A DNA stretch of 43,421 nt from Mycogone perniciosa (lineage: Eukaryota; Ascomycota; Sordariomycetes; Hypocreales; Hypocreaceae): positions 1 to 43,421 of the forward strand of contig JAOALB010000262.1 of NCBI GenBank assembly GCA_025331125.1, in the 5' to 3' direction. The position numbers and the translations under genes were made by a program. Positions 34,331 to 43,421 of this stretch are shown here, piece by piece (positions within the stretch are counted from its first letter, which is position 1; each line of letters begins with the position of its first letter). The notes beneath the pieces were generated by a model. The model was not told the DNA's origin. It saw only the letters and a program-made list of their open reading frames with translations, and made no database searches.

Positions 34331-35628
34331 GCAGTTTAGTTACACAGAGAGATGAGATAGTTTTTTAGAGCGCTGCAATTCGAGCCAACATATGATCCGA
34401 TATCTTCAAATATAGGCTCACCCTATCAGTCAATCAGTCATATATGAGAGTCATATCTGCTGCATTGATTTTTGACATGGTTCTTCACATTACCCTACAA
34501 TATCTGAGCAGCTAATGGTCGGTTGACATACGTGATCCTACTAATAGAGCTACTTAGACCATGAATCCCATCGTAATTTATCCAACTAGTAGAATCAATA
34601 GCCTAACCAACGCAATTCCCATTGATCCTCCCCCACTATATCGAGACAAAAAATTAGATAAAGGTTCCATTCGCGGCTGCTGTCGTGGACTTGAATTGCA
34701 TTGCATCTACTTATCCATTAACCATGTGTGTTAACGTTAATCTGGCCCACAGTAAGTATAGAAAATGGACAGAACATAGGTGTAGAGCAGTACTGAGAGC
34801 CACTCTCTACCCAAGAATCACAGCCATCCTTCACACACCTAATAGCTGAAGAAGGCATGTTGAGGACAAGATATTTAGGATTTTTTTGAACAAAAACGAA
34901 TGATCCTTTAGAATATGATTATTTTTCTAATGAGGTTGGTGTTTGGTGTGTGGGTAGATGTCATTGACAAGAACAATCGAAAGAAATGCGAAGGATCCGC
35001 CCCTTTATACTTGGCTGCTGCAAAAAAGGGATGATAGAATCCTACAGAGATCCAGAAAAAGACACAACGAAGTACTTGCTTCACTATTTCCCGCTGTTAC
35101 TCAGCATGTCTAACTAGCTGAACAATCCTCTTGCCGTAGAATGTATGCGTGGTGGAGTATAGCAACGTGATCAACTTGAAATCAGAGTAATCATGATAGT
35201 CTATACTTCCACGAAAAGCCACCAATTGGAAGATTTCCTCGTCTCTGCACAGCAAATCTGTCGTTGCTCTTTTTGATCCTTGTAGGGGTGGCATTGGGCG
35301 TTATGCTCGGGCCGTTGATTGGGGCAAGTATGAGTATTCATGCATGTTGGTGATAAGTGGATTGATGTTGCGGGCGGAGGATAAATGGTTGATGTCTCTG
35401 AGCGGGTCTAAACGTGTGACCAAGCCTGTTTCTCGGGTCGTTTGGCAAGTTCCGAAGTCATCTCCCCAATCTCCTCATCCTTACAACACCATGGTGTAGG
35501 GCTGAGCGCCACTGTCGCGCCTCATATTTTGCCCCCAGAGTCTACAACAAGGTCCACGTCCAGGCATCTGTCTTACTTTGGCATGGCTCCTCCTCCCACT
35601 CCTATCACTCCGTGAAGACCTCTTGATA
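34331..35628. other. AT-rich intergenic region
   Basis: No gene is supported. A 65-codon minus-strand frame at 35097-35294 lacks recognisable content. The right end is the likely promoter of the APH-like gene. Confidence 0.45.
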
Positions 35629-37071
35629 ATGCCTTTGTGGGCGTGCGATTTCGAGAGCTGCCGCAGACCGGCTGTCCGCACTCTCGGCGATTGCGTGCTC
35701 TGCAATCGCCATCTATGCTCTAACTATCTTCAACCTCAGTTTCACAGTTGCCCCCGGTGGGAGGTTGGTTTTGGTTCCTCACTCAGCATACTTACTCACT
35801 AACTAGTTAATTTCCAGGACGCAGAGTCTTACGATCCTGTAGCCCGGGATGCTGAAGGACGTGAGCTCACAAGGCTGATCGAGGTGATCAATACCCGCGC
35901 CCTTGGGGCTCGAGCCAGCCATTTGCGACAAGGCATAAGATGCTCTATCCCTCCACTCCAGTATGACAGAGCAACACGAAGTTCTGTGATGGGCGGTATG
36001 AACTATCATATTGAAGTTCGTTTTGATGATGGAGTCACATGGATCGCCCGTATCCGCAGGTTCAATGCTACGTCTCCTCCAGCAGCATTGCGAGATTATA
36101 TCATCCAGAGTGAAGTTGCAGCCCTCATGTTTTTAGAGAAGACTAGTGTTCCCGCTCCAAAAGTTTACGATTTTGCTCTTGAGCACTCTAACAATCCTGT
36201 GGGAGTCGGCTTCATTCTGATGGAGAAGTTACCGAGCAAATCCTTGAGGTGGTCTATTGCAACTCAGCAACAAAGGAAGAAAGTCATGGGCCAACTCGTG
36301 GATACGTTCATGGAGCTTCAAAACTATCCCTTTGACCTTCTTGGCTCCCTCAATAGCACTGGCGGATCTCAGGTCGGCGCATTTGCTCGAGAATCGCTCA
36401 CCAACTTTGTGCAATCTGAAATGTGCACCACTGGACCCTTCTCTTCTTTGGAAGAATATCACAAGTCTTCAATCCAACTCATCTTGGATTTAATTGTTCA
36501 AGACGAGATGTACTCGCAGCAAGCAGTGGATGCCTACTTAATCCACCGATATCTCCTCGATTTGGTCCCGCGTATGTTGCCTTTGGTCCATGATGACGAG
36601 AAATTCTATCTGAAGCACGCAGACGACAAGGGGGATCATATTCTGGTGGACGAGCATTTTAACGTGACTGGTATTATTAATTGGGAGTAGGCTCACACTG
36701 CGTCACCTTCACATGCCTTCAACTCTCCGATTGGCTTCTTACCAGTTGCAGACTTCTACAGCAGTAAGAACAGCCTGGGTGATGATGAGGTTGTTTTTGC
36801 ACGCCTGCTTGAGGAAAAGGGCTATCCAGATCTGGCCCGTCATGTTTGGAGCGGTCGGTTACAACATAGGTTTGCTTTCTGCTGTGGATATGATCTTGCG
36901 GACTGGGATGGATTCCTAGGCCTCTTTCGAGGGCTTCGAGACGCCATAGGGGTGGACGAGGGCTTGGAGTGGAATGAGTGGAAGGTTTCTGCATTGCAAC
37001 GCTACAAGGATGATTCTGGACTACAGCTGCTGTTAGTCAGGTATCGGGTCCCATCGGTCCAGGAGCTATAG
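35629..37071 (+). pseudogene. APH-family (aminoglycoside-phosphotransferase fold) protein with internal stop
   Basis: Exon 1, 35629-35763, encodes a small Cys/His finger-like N-terminus (CDFESC, CVLCNRHLC, HSCP). A 54-nt intron with a non-consensus GTTGGT donor but a good ACTAAC branch leads to exon 2 from 35818. The protein then follows the fungal APH/choline-kinase-like family: nucleotide-binding lobe (WIARIRRF; SEVAALMFLEK), hinge LMEKLPSKSL, and the HxD catalytic segment KHADDKGDHILVDE. The metal-binding Asp expected in the following IIDWEW-like segment reads Asn (GIINWE), and the next codon is TAG (36688-36690). The same frame then stays open for another 126 codons to TAG at 37069-37071 with family-like sequence (FNSPIGFLPVADFY). 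So one nonsense codon splits an otherwise full-length frame of about 462 codons. Both changes are G-to-A compared with the expected codons. It is probably a young pseudogene; a truncated product of 335 residues is the alternative. Confidence 0.8.
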
Positions 37072-38100
37072 AGTGCCTGTGACTTATCCAAGGAGAGGTT
37101 GGTGGCACTGAGAAGACCGAAATCCACGAGGTATCATGCTCTCTGCTTTGCTTCGAGACAGCATCCCATACTGATTGATCAACAGAGACGAAAGTACAAG
37201 CCTGGAAGAGCTGCAGTCAGTCTGCACAGAAAATGAAAAGATGGAAGAGAATCCCAATGCGACAAAGTCCCTCTCTCGAATAGGAAAAATATTTAATCTT
37301 TCTTTCTGGTTCTGCAGGCCGTATAAACGAAGACAACTTAGGCCTGGGTGAAGTCGGAGTTTGTCGCCATCTCTACCACCATGTTAGATATTAGCATAGA
37401 ATTTTAAGGCAATCTATTTATATTAGCTTCTATCCTTTTATTACTTCCCCCTTCTATGTTACGACTTTTGGCGCACCCGCAATGGACGTAATCCAAGCGC
37501 AATACGAAGTACCCTAATTAGTATGGCACTTGTTAGTACTAGTGGTACTTTATACGGGAAAAAAGCTATCTGTAGTGATATAAGTAATTTATGGTAATTA
37601 AGGTAATTTATAGTAATTAAAGTAATCTATAGTACTTGGAAAAATATATAACAATCAGAGTAACCTGTTTTGCGGCCACTGTTTTATTGTCACTACCTTA
37701 TTGCCGATGTTTTCCCATGCATGACTCTCGAAACAAACCAGTTGAGCGATAAGGCATAAAGATGAAATACACGACAAACACCTGACCTAGACCAAGTGGT
37801 TGATGCTGAGCGCCCTTTTCTCCGAGAAAGACCTCCATTTGATACGTCAGGCAGCAGAGGAGAAGTTTGGAAATCTCGACCTGTGTGACACAACATATAA
37901 GTATCGCGCCTGTTTCGCAAGAAACAGAAGCCTTTAGCGGAACTGAAGAAACTACCAACACCTACAAAATCGGTCACGTTTACACTAAAACACTCCCCAA
38001 GAAAGCGGGGATTTTCTTCTATAACCACCAAAGGCCGTGGGAAATATAAACCCCCAGAATTCGTCATAAGCTCCGACGATAAATCGTCTATGACATCAGA
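37072..38100. other. AT-rich region with short tandem repeat
   Basis: No intact gene. The 37583-37638 stretch is a tandem repeat. From about 37866 a 60-codon plus-strand frame (ending 38049) has coding-like composition and may be an upstream piece of the broken coiled-coil gene to its right. Confidence 0.4.
37583..37638. repeat. Three copies of a 19-bp AT-rich tandem unit
   Basis: The units at about 37583-37600, 37601-37619 and 37620-37638 follow the pattern RGTAATYTATRGTAMTTA, with decay in the third copy. Confidence 0.7.
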
Positions 38101-38119
38101 ATACCAGACTTTATAGGAT

Positions 38120-38783
38120 ATAAATGCGATAGACTATAAGCACGACAATAATAGGAATACAGAGGTCGACAATGTTCCCGTACAGACCCCGGGGGAAATA
38201 GGAAATGAACGAGGCGGTACCGGTAATGTCAACGAGCTTTCATCGAGTGTAACAAAAAAACGGAAGCACGATGTGGACCAGGATGAACTGTCGATGTCGC
38301 TATCGGAGTTGGGTATCAGGGAGAAGACACCAACCAATCCTAGGCAGGAGATTTAGCCCAATCGCACCATTCAAAGACATCGATTTGGACACCTTTAAGG
38401 CCGAAATAGACACATCGTCAAAAATTACAAATATTGTCCACAAACCTTAAGTGTTTGAGAGACATCATACAGATATAACTACTAAGACAGTCGGAGTTAG
38501 TCTTAAAATCGACACACACCTACGCCGTGTTAAACAGCTGGAGGGACAGGGGATCGACTTAAAGACGCAAGTGGTAGCCATCCAGGAGGACATTGCCATG
38601 CGCGAGGAGGCGATCAACCAGCTGCGTGCCATGGTGGGAGAACTGCCGGACGAGGTGGTCACATTGAGGTCGGACTACCAGGCTGTGGCAAGACGGAACG
38701 AGACCCTGAAAGAGTTGGTCCAAATAGCCTACGAGAAAATCAGACAATTGCAGGTGGTTACAGGCATGAGGGACAAGGAATGA
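38120..38783 (+). pseudogene. Broken gene for a coiled-coil protein
   Basis: The last 110 codons (38451-38783) are open and encode a charged helical protein with heptad-like spacing (LRRVKQLEGQGIDLKTQVV; INQLRAMVGELPDEVVTLRS), a probable coiled coil. The same frame continues upstream across a stop at 38447-38449 to about 38350 (FKDIDLDTFKAEIDTSSKI). Further upstream the coding-like text switches frame (KKRKHDVDQDELSMSLSELG, about 38250-38310) and runs into a stop near 38353. At least one frameshift and one nonsense codon are therefore present. A KKRK cluster suggests a nuclear or DNA-associated ancestor, perhaps a mobile-element protein; no family is recognised. Confidence 0.45.
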
Positions 38784-39269
38784 TGCCTTTTTTGACGTAT
38801 AGTTGACGGCAATTGTCTCATGAAGCTGAGAGAAAACTCGAACTCCACCCCGGTAAAGTTGGATTGGGAATCCAACGTCAACACAGGGTTGAGAGGAGCT
38901 GCTTGTAGCTTCCGTTGCCCGAAAATGCATCACTGCCAAATTGACCTTGTAGTAGAACAAGGTCCACAGGATGGAATGCATTCCCCATATCACCGATTGT
39001 GAGATAATAATCCAATAATGACTGATCTTGAAGAAGGAGCCCATCATTGTAGAAATTGATTGCGAAGATTTGATCATAATTAGCGTTAATAACCGAATTA
39101 TTTAACAGGAAAGAGGTCAAGACTTCAATACAATTCTGACGATAGTAAATATTATGGTCTCACTCCCGTCATTTGAAGTCCAACGAGAGAAATATCACGC
39201 CTTGATAATCATTGCCAGCGGCGAGGTAGAGGAGCTGACATTACATATCAGCAGCCTCATCTCTGACCG

Positions 39270-39880
39270 AAAATCTTTCGCTGTGGGTTCAAATACAATG
39301 CCAGCCATGACCTGTTCAATAGCGCAAGTTATCGCGGGACCATGTACTATGACTGGTTGGTTTTGAGCTCTCGCTTGGAATGGGAGTGGCTTTCAGGGTT
39401 GAGCCAGGATATAGCCGCTCGTGGACATTCTCAGATGCAGATTTTGATCGGGAAAGGCTGGAAAGAGCGGGGCTTCAGGGCTATTTCACTGGGATGGGTG
39501 AGATACAGATGGAAGGCCAAAGCTGCTGGAAGGGTTGGAGAGATCCGACAGCCTCAATCCTCGGGTCCTCCGCAGGGGCAGTCGGTTTCAACGCCATCGC
39601 GAATGAGACGGCTGGCGGAGTTTTCTTCCAGCACAGCTTCGGCACCGCGACGACAACATTCGCTGCCTCCTACTTCAAAGGATCGGCTGCTGTCACTGTA
39701 AGCGGAGGCGCCATCCTTATTGGGGTAGGCGTTGCAGCATTGATATGCTTTGTGCCTTGAAACACTCTTTTTGGCTGGTTCCGAAGGGTGCTTTGGTGGC
39801 TCTGGAAGCAGATGAAGCTGGTTTGGAACAAGTTCAAGGCTGGGTTTCCAGAGCCCTTGATAACCTCCAGACTGATGTAG
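39270..39880 (+). pseudogene. Broken gene for a small membrane-associated protein
   Basis: Two frames join to a plausible protein. The first (about 39282-39365) reads through ASHDLFNSASYRGTMYYDWL; then a frame change near 39360 leads into GFELSLGMGVAFRVEPGYS and onward to a Gly/Ala/Val-rich hydrophobic helix (GGAILIGVGVAALICF). There the frame meets TGA at 39758-39760, but stays open beyond it for 39 more codons of Trp-rich sequence (LFGWFRRVLWWLWKQ) to TAG at 39878-39880. TGA at a position followed by Trp-rich sequence suggests a former TGG. No family is recognised; the upstream start could not be located. Confidence 0.4.
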
Positions 39881-39983
39881 GACCTTTTGAGGAGAAAATG
39901 CCGCCGCAGCCTCCGAGGTTTTGATGCCATCAACATGACCCAGGGGTCAAGAAGATTTGATTTGCCTTGCCTCAATTAGATGC

Positions 39984-40718
39984 CTAGGTAGAGTTGTTGG
40001 TAGCTTGCCTCACCGTTCGGCTGCACTGCTTGACTAAAGCATCAGCAACAACCTCCGCAAAGCGCTCCGGAGGTAACTTGGTCGCCTTGATAGGACTGTG
40101 CACCGTGATCCAGAGTGTACCTCTAAGCTCCGTTCCCTCCCCTATGCCTTTGGCGTTGTAGCCTCGCGCCTCTAACGCCCTGGACAGCGCGCCCCTCATC
40201 CGCTTCTGCGCAACACTACGTACCACAGCGGCAGTGCCGCCAAAACACGTCATGAAAATCCACAGCGGTTCTTCCTGCATCCTTCGTAGGTACTTGGCCC
40301 GCTTCAACGGGGCCAGTGGGTGGCCACGGGGCTCAAAGAAGCGCAGATCGTAAGGGTGAATAATGTACCGGGTGCTATAGGAGATGGTGAGGTTATACTC
40401 CGAGAGGACCTTGTGCAATTCCGGACCGCAAGTGAACTTGGTCATGGTTCCATGATCTGGCTCCAAGCCATGCTTCAAAATGAAGTCCATGTTCTCCGGC
40501 GTGGTGAGAAGCTTGCCGGACTTGACGAATCTCCTGATCTCTTCGGGTATCAGTCTCCTGACTGTGCCTTGCTTCTTTGGCGCGACATATTTGCTGTTTT
40601 GCGGGCGTGTCACGGTCGAGGCGAGCCGGATTGGTGCTGAATGCAGTGGGAGCCTCAGCGGCCAGAGCCTCTTCATGTAGAGGTCCGGACGCAATGGAGC
40701 TCGAACTACCGTTGCCAT
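39984..40718 (-). CDS. Conserved-looking protein, probably mitochondrial
   Basis: Intronless gene for 244 residues. The first 45 residues are Arg-rich, lack acidic residues apart from one Asp, and contain Leu/Ala/Ser runs, as in a mitochondrial presequence. The middle is basic (KKQGTVRRLIPEEIRRF) and contains HPLAPLKRAKYLRRMQ, followed by one hydrophobic segment (LWIFMTCFGGTAAVV) that could be a membrane helix. The last 70 residues form an alpha/beta-like domain (RGTLWITVHSP). I do not recognise a named family. Regular codon use, a clean ATG at 40718 and lack of lesions argue for a real gene, in contrast with the broken frames just to its left. It marks the return to ordinary gene content. 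Confidence 0.8.
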   Translation of the reverse strand: MATVVRAPLRPDLYMKRLWPLRLPLHSAPIRLASTVTRPQNSKYVAPKKQGTVRRLIPEEIRRFVKSGKLLTTPENMDFILKHGLEPDHGTMTKFTCGPELHKVLSEYNLTISYSTRYIIHPYDLRFFEPRGHPLAPLKRAKYLRRMQEEPLWIFMTCFGGTAAVVRSVAQKRMRGALSRALEARGYNAKGIGEGTELRGTLWITVHSPIKATKLPPERFAEVVADALVKQCSRTVRQATNNST

Positions 40719-41340
40719 GTTGACGGATCTGTGTATCTTCTCGCGTTCATCTTCCCTGTGCCCTGGTGGCGAATGTCAATGACTCTGACTGACTCTTTGT
40801 GAGTCTTCAAGTTATGTGACTCGTCGATTGTGTCAAACTGAAGCCTGCAAGGTCAGAGCTTAGTACAGGCAAGCTTCCTTCTGCTTACGTAACTCCACTC
40901 TGAGGTACCAGAAGTCCGAGGGAAGAAAAAAAAAGATTCCATGTCTGCTAGTGCGGTACCACAGTCCCCAGTATCTATCCGCGCAAGCGCCAAGGTACCA
41001 CAATACTGAACACAAAATGAATTGGCCCGTTTCTTTGACTCATTTTTCGCAACGCCACCACGCACAAATGCACATTGGCCTCAGCCGTCACAGCCTCTGA
41101 AAGCCCAACGAGCTCCAATGCTAAAGGCTACTACTGGCCCACTGAACACTATCCCCCACATGTCCGCAGTATTAATACAGCGCCTAACCTACTAAATTGC
41201 CCCCCTTACGGAGTACATAAATCCAACCAAACGCTGTGCCACCATCTTGTGATTCCCCCTAAAACAACAACTCAGATCTCAGAGCCTTGGCAGCTTTTGA
41301 AATACCAAAAGACAAACAGCTCTCGTAGACAACAGCCAAC
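40719..41340. promoter_or_regulatory. Divergent promoter region, mitochondrial protein / eIF1A
   Basis: The 622-bp interval between two genes transcribed in opposite directions. It contains a TACGGAGTAC motif at 41207-41216. No further gene is seen; the open frame 41075-41434 overlaps the eIF1A start and lacks content. Confidence 0.5.
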
Positions 41341-41989
41341 ATGCCCAAGAACAAGGGAAAGGTATGTTTTTACTTACTTCACCCCTGGGGAAAGGGAAAA
41401 AAAAAACACTGCCCCTCCCCCGCCATTGTCTTGAACACGGCGCAGTTTTGCTAAACACTTCTCTCTCTCTCTATAGGGTGGTAAGAACCGCAGACGAGGA
41501 ACCAAGGAGAACGACGACCAGCGTCGCGAGTTGACCTTCAAGGAGGATGGCCAGGAATACGCCCAGGTCGTGAAGATGCTTGGCAACGGCCGTCTGGAGG
41601 CCATGTGCTTTGACGGCAACAAGCGTCTAGCCAACGTACGAAAAGCCCCTCACTCCACAAACCACAAACCACAAACCACTGACAATTTGTAGATCCGTGG
41701 AAAGATGCGCAAGAAGGTCTGGATCAACCAGGGCGACATCATCCTCCTCTCCCTCCGCGACTTCCAAGACGACAAGGGCGACGTCATCCTCAAGTACACC
41801 TCCGACGAGGCCCGCAGCCTCAAGGCCTTCGGCGAGCTTCCCGAGCACGCCAAGATCAACGAGACCGACTCTTACGGCCAAGACGGCGACGACAACGCCG
41901 GCTTCGAATTCGGCGCCGACGACTCCGAGTCCGAAGAGTCCGCCGCCGAGGACGACAAGAAGAAGGAGGTCGACATCGACGACATTTAA
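41341..41989 (+). CDS. tif11: Eukaryotic translation initiation factor 1A
   Basis: Exons 41341-41361, 41477-41635 and 41693-41989 encode 158 residues; the introns are 115 nt and 57 nt. The short first exon (MPKNKGK) continues into GGKNRRRGTKEN, the basic N-terminal tail of eIF1A. The OB fold follows (YAQVVKMLGNGRLEAMCFDG, then IRGKMRKKVWINQGDIIL), and the protein ends in an acidic tail with the C-terminal DIDDI motif, which in yeast eIF1A contacts eIF5B. eIF1A binds the A site of the 40S subunit and promotes scanning and start-codon selection. The length agrees with yeast Tif11 (153 residues). The gene is single-copy and essential in most fungi. Confidence 0.97.
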
Positions 41990-42773
41990 AAAAGGAACGA
42001 GAGAGACAAGAAAAGAAACTTTCGGTGTTGGCGACCTGCCCTTCACCCGACTCAATCTTCCTCAATCTATTTGGTGCGCAAGAGCGAAGCGCGTATCGAG
42101 CCCGGAGGAATTTGGTACACACGCTGTCTTCTCTCTCAAACCCCTTGGATTTTCTCTACGGTTCACCGGGTCCCACGACAGTATTCGGAGCGGAGGTTAT
42201 TTTTGGATGGCCGCGGTGGGAGAGACGTCGCGGCTCGTCATGGTGTCCCTGTCTTTGCCGTTTGTTTGCCATGTTTCTATCTTTTCTTATGAATATGAAA
42301 ACTTGCATCACGTTACACCTTTTCACGCAGTAATGGATGGATTCCCTCCCATAGACTAAGGAATGCCTATTTCTTAATATTTTGCAGGTTTCTTTTTTGC
42401 CCTCTTTTCCGTATGCTACCAGAAAGGAGGGGTTTATGCTATAAAGACAATCTACCAGGCCAACAACGACATCGTCAAAGATTCCCGCCGACTCCAAACT
42501 CCCATGCGGGCTCGCCACCCAGACAGGTTCTGAGCAACTCCACTCTGTTCTTGAACATCATCATCCGCGCGAAAAACAAAAAAGAAAGAAAAACATGATT
42601 CGCAAAGCCCCTATTGGAACTGCCGCTTTCCGCTGACAGCCAAGAATGCAAATTGGGAACCCCCGGAATAGTCGCGAGAGGTTTCCTGTATATAAACTGC
42701 TACTGGAACCGTTTTACTTCGTTTTGATTCGTAATACCCACCTTTTGCCATGTTGAGGTTTAGGTTGTTGCCC
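41990..42773. other. Convergent 3' regions of eIF1A and the WASP homologue
   Basis: Tail-to-tail intergenic interval that should hold both 3' UTRs. The open frames here (41697-42359 plus, 42156-42518 minus) are shadows or chance; no separate gene is supported. Confidence 0.55.
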
Positions 42774-43421
42774 TTACCAATCGTCATCCTCCTCTTCATC
42801 ATCTGCATCACGTAATTAGCCATGGTCAAAGCAAAGTAAAACAGAAATACATACCACTCTTGCTAACTTTATCCTTTCTCTTTTGTAGAGCTGCTGCCAG
42901 GGCGTTGGCCATGCTACCACCTGCACCAGCCGGGGGAGCACTGCCGCCAGAGCTGGAGCCTCCACCAACTGTTGCTCCACTGCGGTCGTTGATCTTGCTC
43001 CTATCGACTTTCTTGAGTGCCGCAATACCACCTGCTTTCTGAATATCGCCGAGCATGGCAGCTCGTCCGCCCTCTGGCTTTGGCAGAACCGGTGCAGCGG
43101 GTATACCGGATGCGTAGCCGGAGTCTCGCGATGGCATTGGTGGTGGGGGTGGAGGCGGAGCAACACCTGATGAAGGCATTGGAGGGGGTGGTGGGGGTGG
43201 AGGGGGGGGAACACTGCTTGGGCCGGGCATTGGTGGAGGTGGAGGAGGAGGAAGAGGAGCACTGGTCGCAGGCAATGGAGGAGGCAACGGAGGAGGTGAT
43301 GGAGCAATGCTTGTCCCCGGCAGTGGTGGAGGCGGCGGCGGTGGTAGACTGCTTGCTCCGGGCAACGGGGGAGGTGGTGGTGGCGGCGGTATACTGCTGG
43401 CTCCTGGCATCGGCGGAGGGG
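42774..43421 (-). CDS. las17: WASP/Las17-family actin nucleation promoting factor, C-terminal part
   Basis: The gene enters from the right edge, so the N-terminal WH1 region is outside the window. Visible exons are 42855 to the window end and 42774-42802, split by a 52-nt intron (GTATGT..GCAG). The long polyproline region (runs of 6-10 prolines broken by PMPG/PLPG units) should bind profilin and SH3 domains. It is followed by a WH2 actin-binding motif (AAMLGDIQKAGGIAALKKV), a linker (VDRSKINDRSGA), a central-like helix (ANALAAALQKRKDKVSKS) and, after the splice, the acidic tail DDEEEDDDW whose final Trp contacts Arp2/3. This VCA order identifies the family; the terminal Trp is directly before the stop. 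It acts in cortical actin patches and endocytosis. Confidence 0.93.

Noticed and set aside
36650..36720. A short intron removing the TAG in the APH-like gene
   Set aside because: The only GT just upstream would give an intron of about 20 nt, and the sequence on both sides of the stop is conserved-looking coding text in one frame.
41697..42359. 220-codon plus-strand open frame overlapping eIF1A
   Set aside because: It is an out-of-frame Thr/Ser/Arg-rich reading of the eIF1A last exon and its 3' region.
1..43421. tRNA genes, rRNA, CRISPR arrays, complete transposons
   Set aside because: I saw no tRNA T-loop consensus in a cloverleaf context, no spaced direct-repeat array, and no intact transposase or reverse transcriptase frame. 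Reading by eye could miss a tRNA.

Overview
This looks like a chromosomal window from a filamentous ascomycete (Pezizomycotina), most like the Eurotiales (Aspergillus/Penicillium type). The reasons are short spliceosomal introns of 48-155 nt with GT..AG ends and CTAAC/CTGAC-like branch sites, Zn2Cys6 regulators, a non-reducing polyketide synthase (PKS), a CFEM-rhodopsin receptor, and the scattered short palindrome-like motif TACGGAGTA. I assigned the lineage from these features only; no search was run.

Positions 1-25.4 kb hold a secondary-metabolite gene cluster. In order they are: a Zn2Cys6 regulator (minus, 1774-3207); a decayed MFS transporter (minus, about 4780-6339); a second Zn2Cys6/fungal_trans regulator (plus, 7231-9614, three exons); an NmrA-like protein (minus, 9878-10837); a SAM-dependent O-methyltransferase (minus, 11950-13379, three exons); an FAD monooxygenase (plus, 14531-16171, three exons); a non-reducing PKS of SAT-KS-AT-PT-ACP-ACP-TE layout (plus, 17563-24164, four exons); and a short-chain dehydrogenase (minus, 24423-25443, three exons). 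The set PKS + FAD monooxygenase + O-methyltransferase + NmrA-like + Zn2Cys6 factor + MFS is that of the bikaverin-type clusters known from Fusarium. The likely scheme is that the PKS makes an aromatic polyketide, the monooxygenase and methyltransferase tailor it, and the regulators and NmrA-like protein control it.

The cluster shows decay as well as design. The PKS reading frame is shifted inside its thioesterase/Claisen-cyclase domain, so a stop comes before the catalytic-histidine region. The only transporter in the cluster is riddled with stops and frame changes. The two ACP domains are a recent-looking tandem duplication (about 88% identical in DNA). A 13-bp motif, TCGGA(C/T)NT(C/T)TTCG, occurs three times upstream of the PKS and once in the shared methyltransferase/monooxygenase promoter, and is a candidate pathway-regulator site.

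From 25.4 to 40 kb gene density is low. There is a CFEM-domain seven-helix receptor (26765-28421, minus), a Trp/Cys-rich secreted preproprotein with a Kex2-like site (31400-32387, minus), an APH-family kinase-like gene with one internal TAG (35629-37071), and several fragments of broken genes (33.8-34.3, about 38.1-38.8 and 39.27-39.88 kb). From 40 kb on the window returns to housekeeping genes: a putative mitochondrial protein (39984-40718), eIF1A (41341-41989) and the 3' end of a WASP/Las17 homologue (42774 to the window end, minus).
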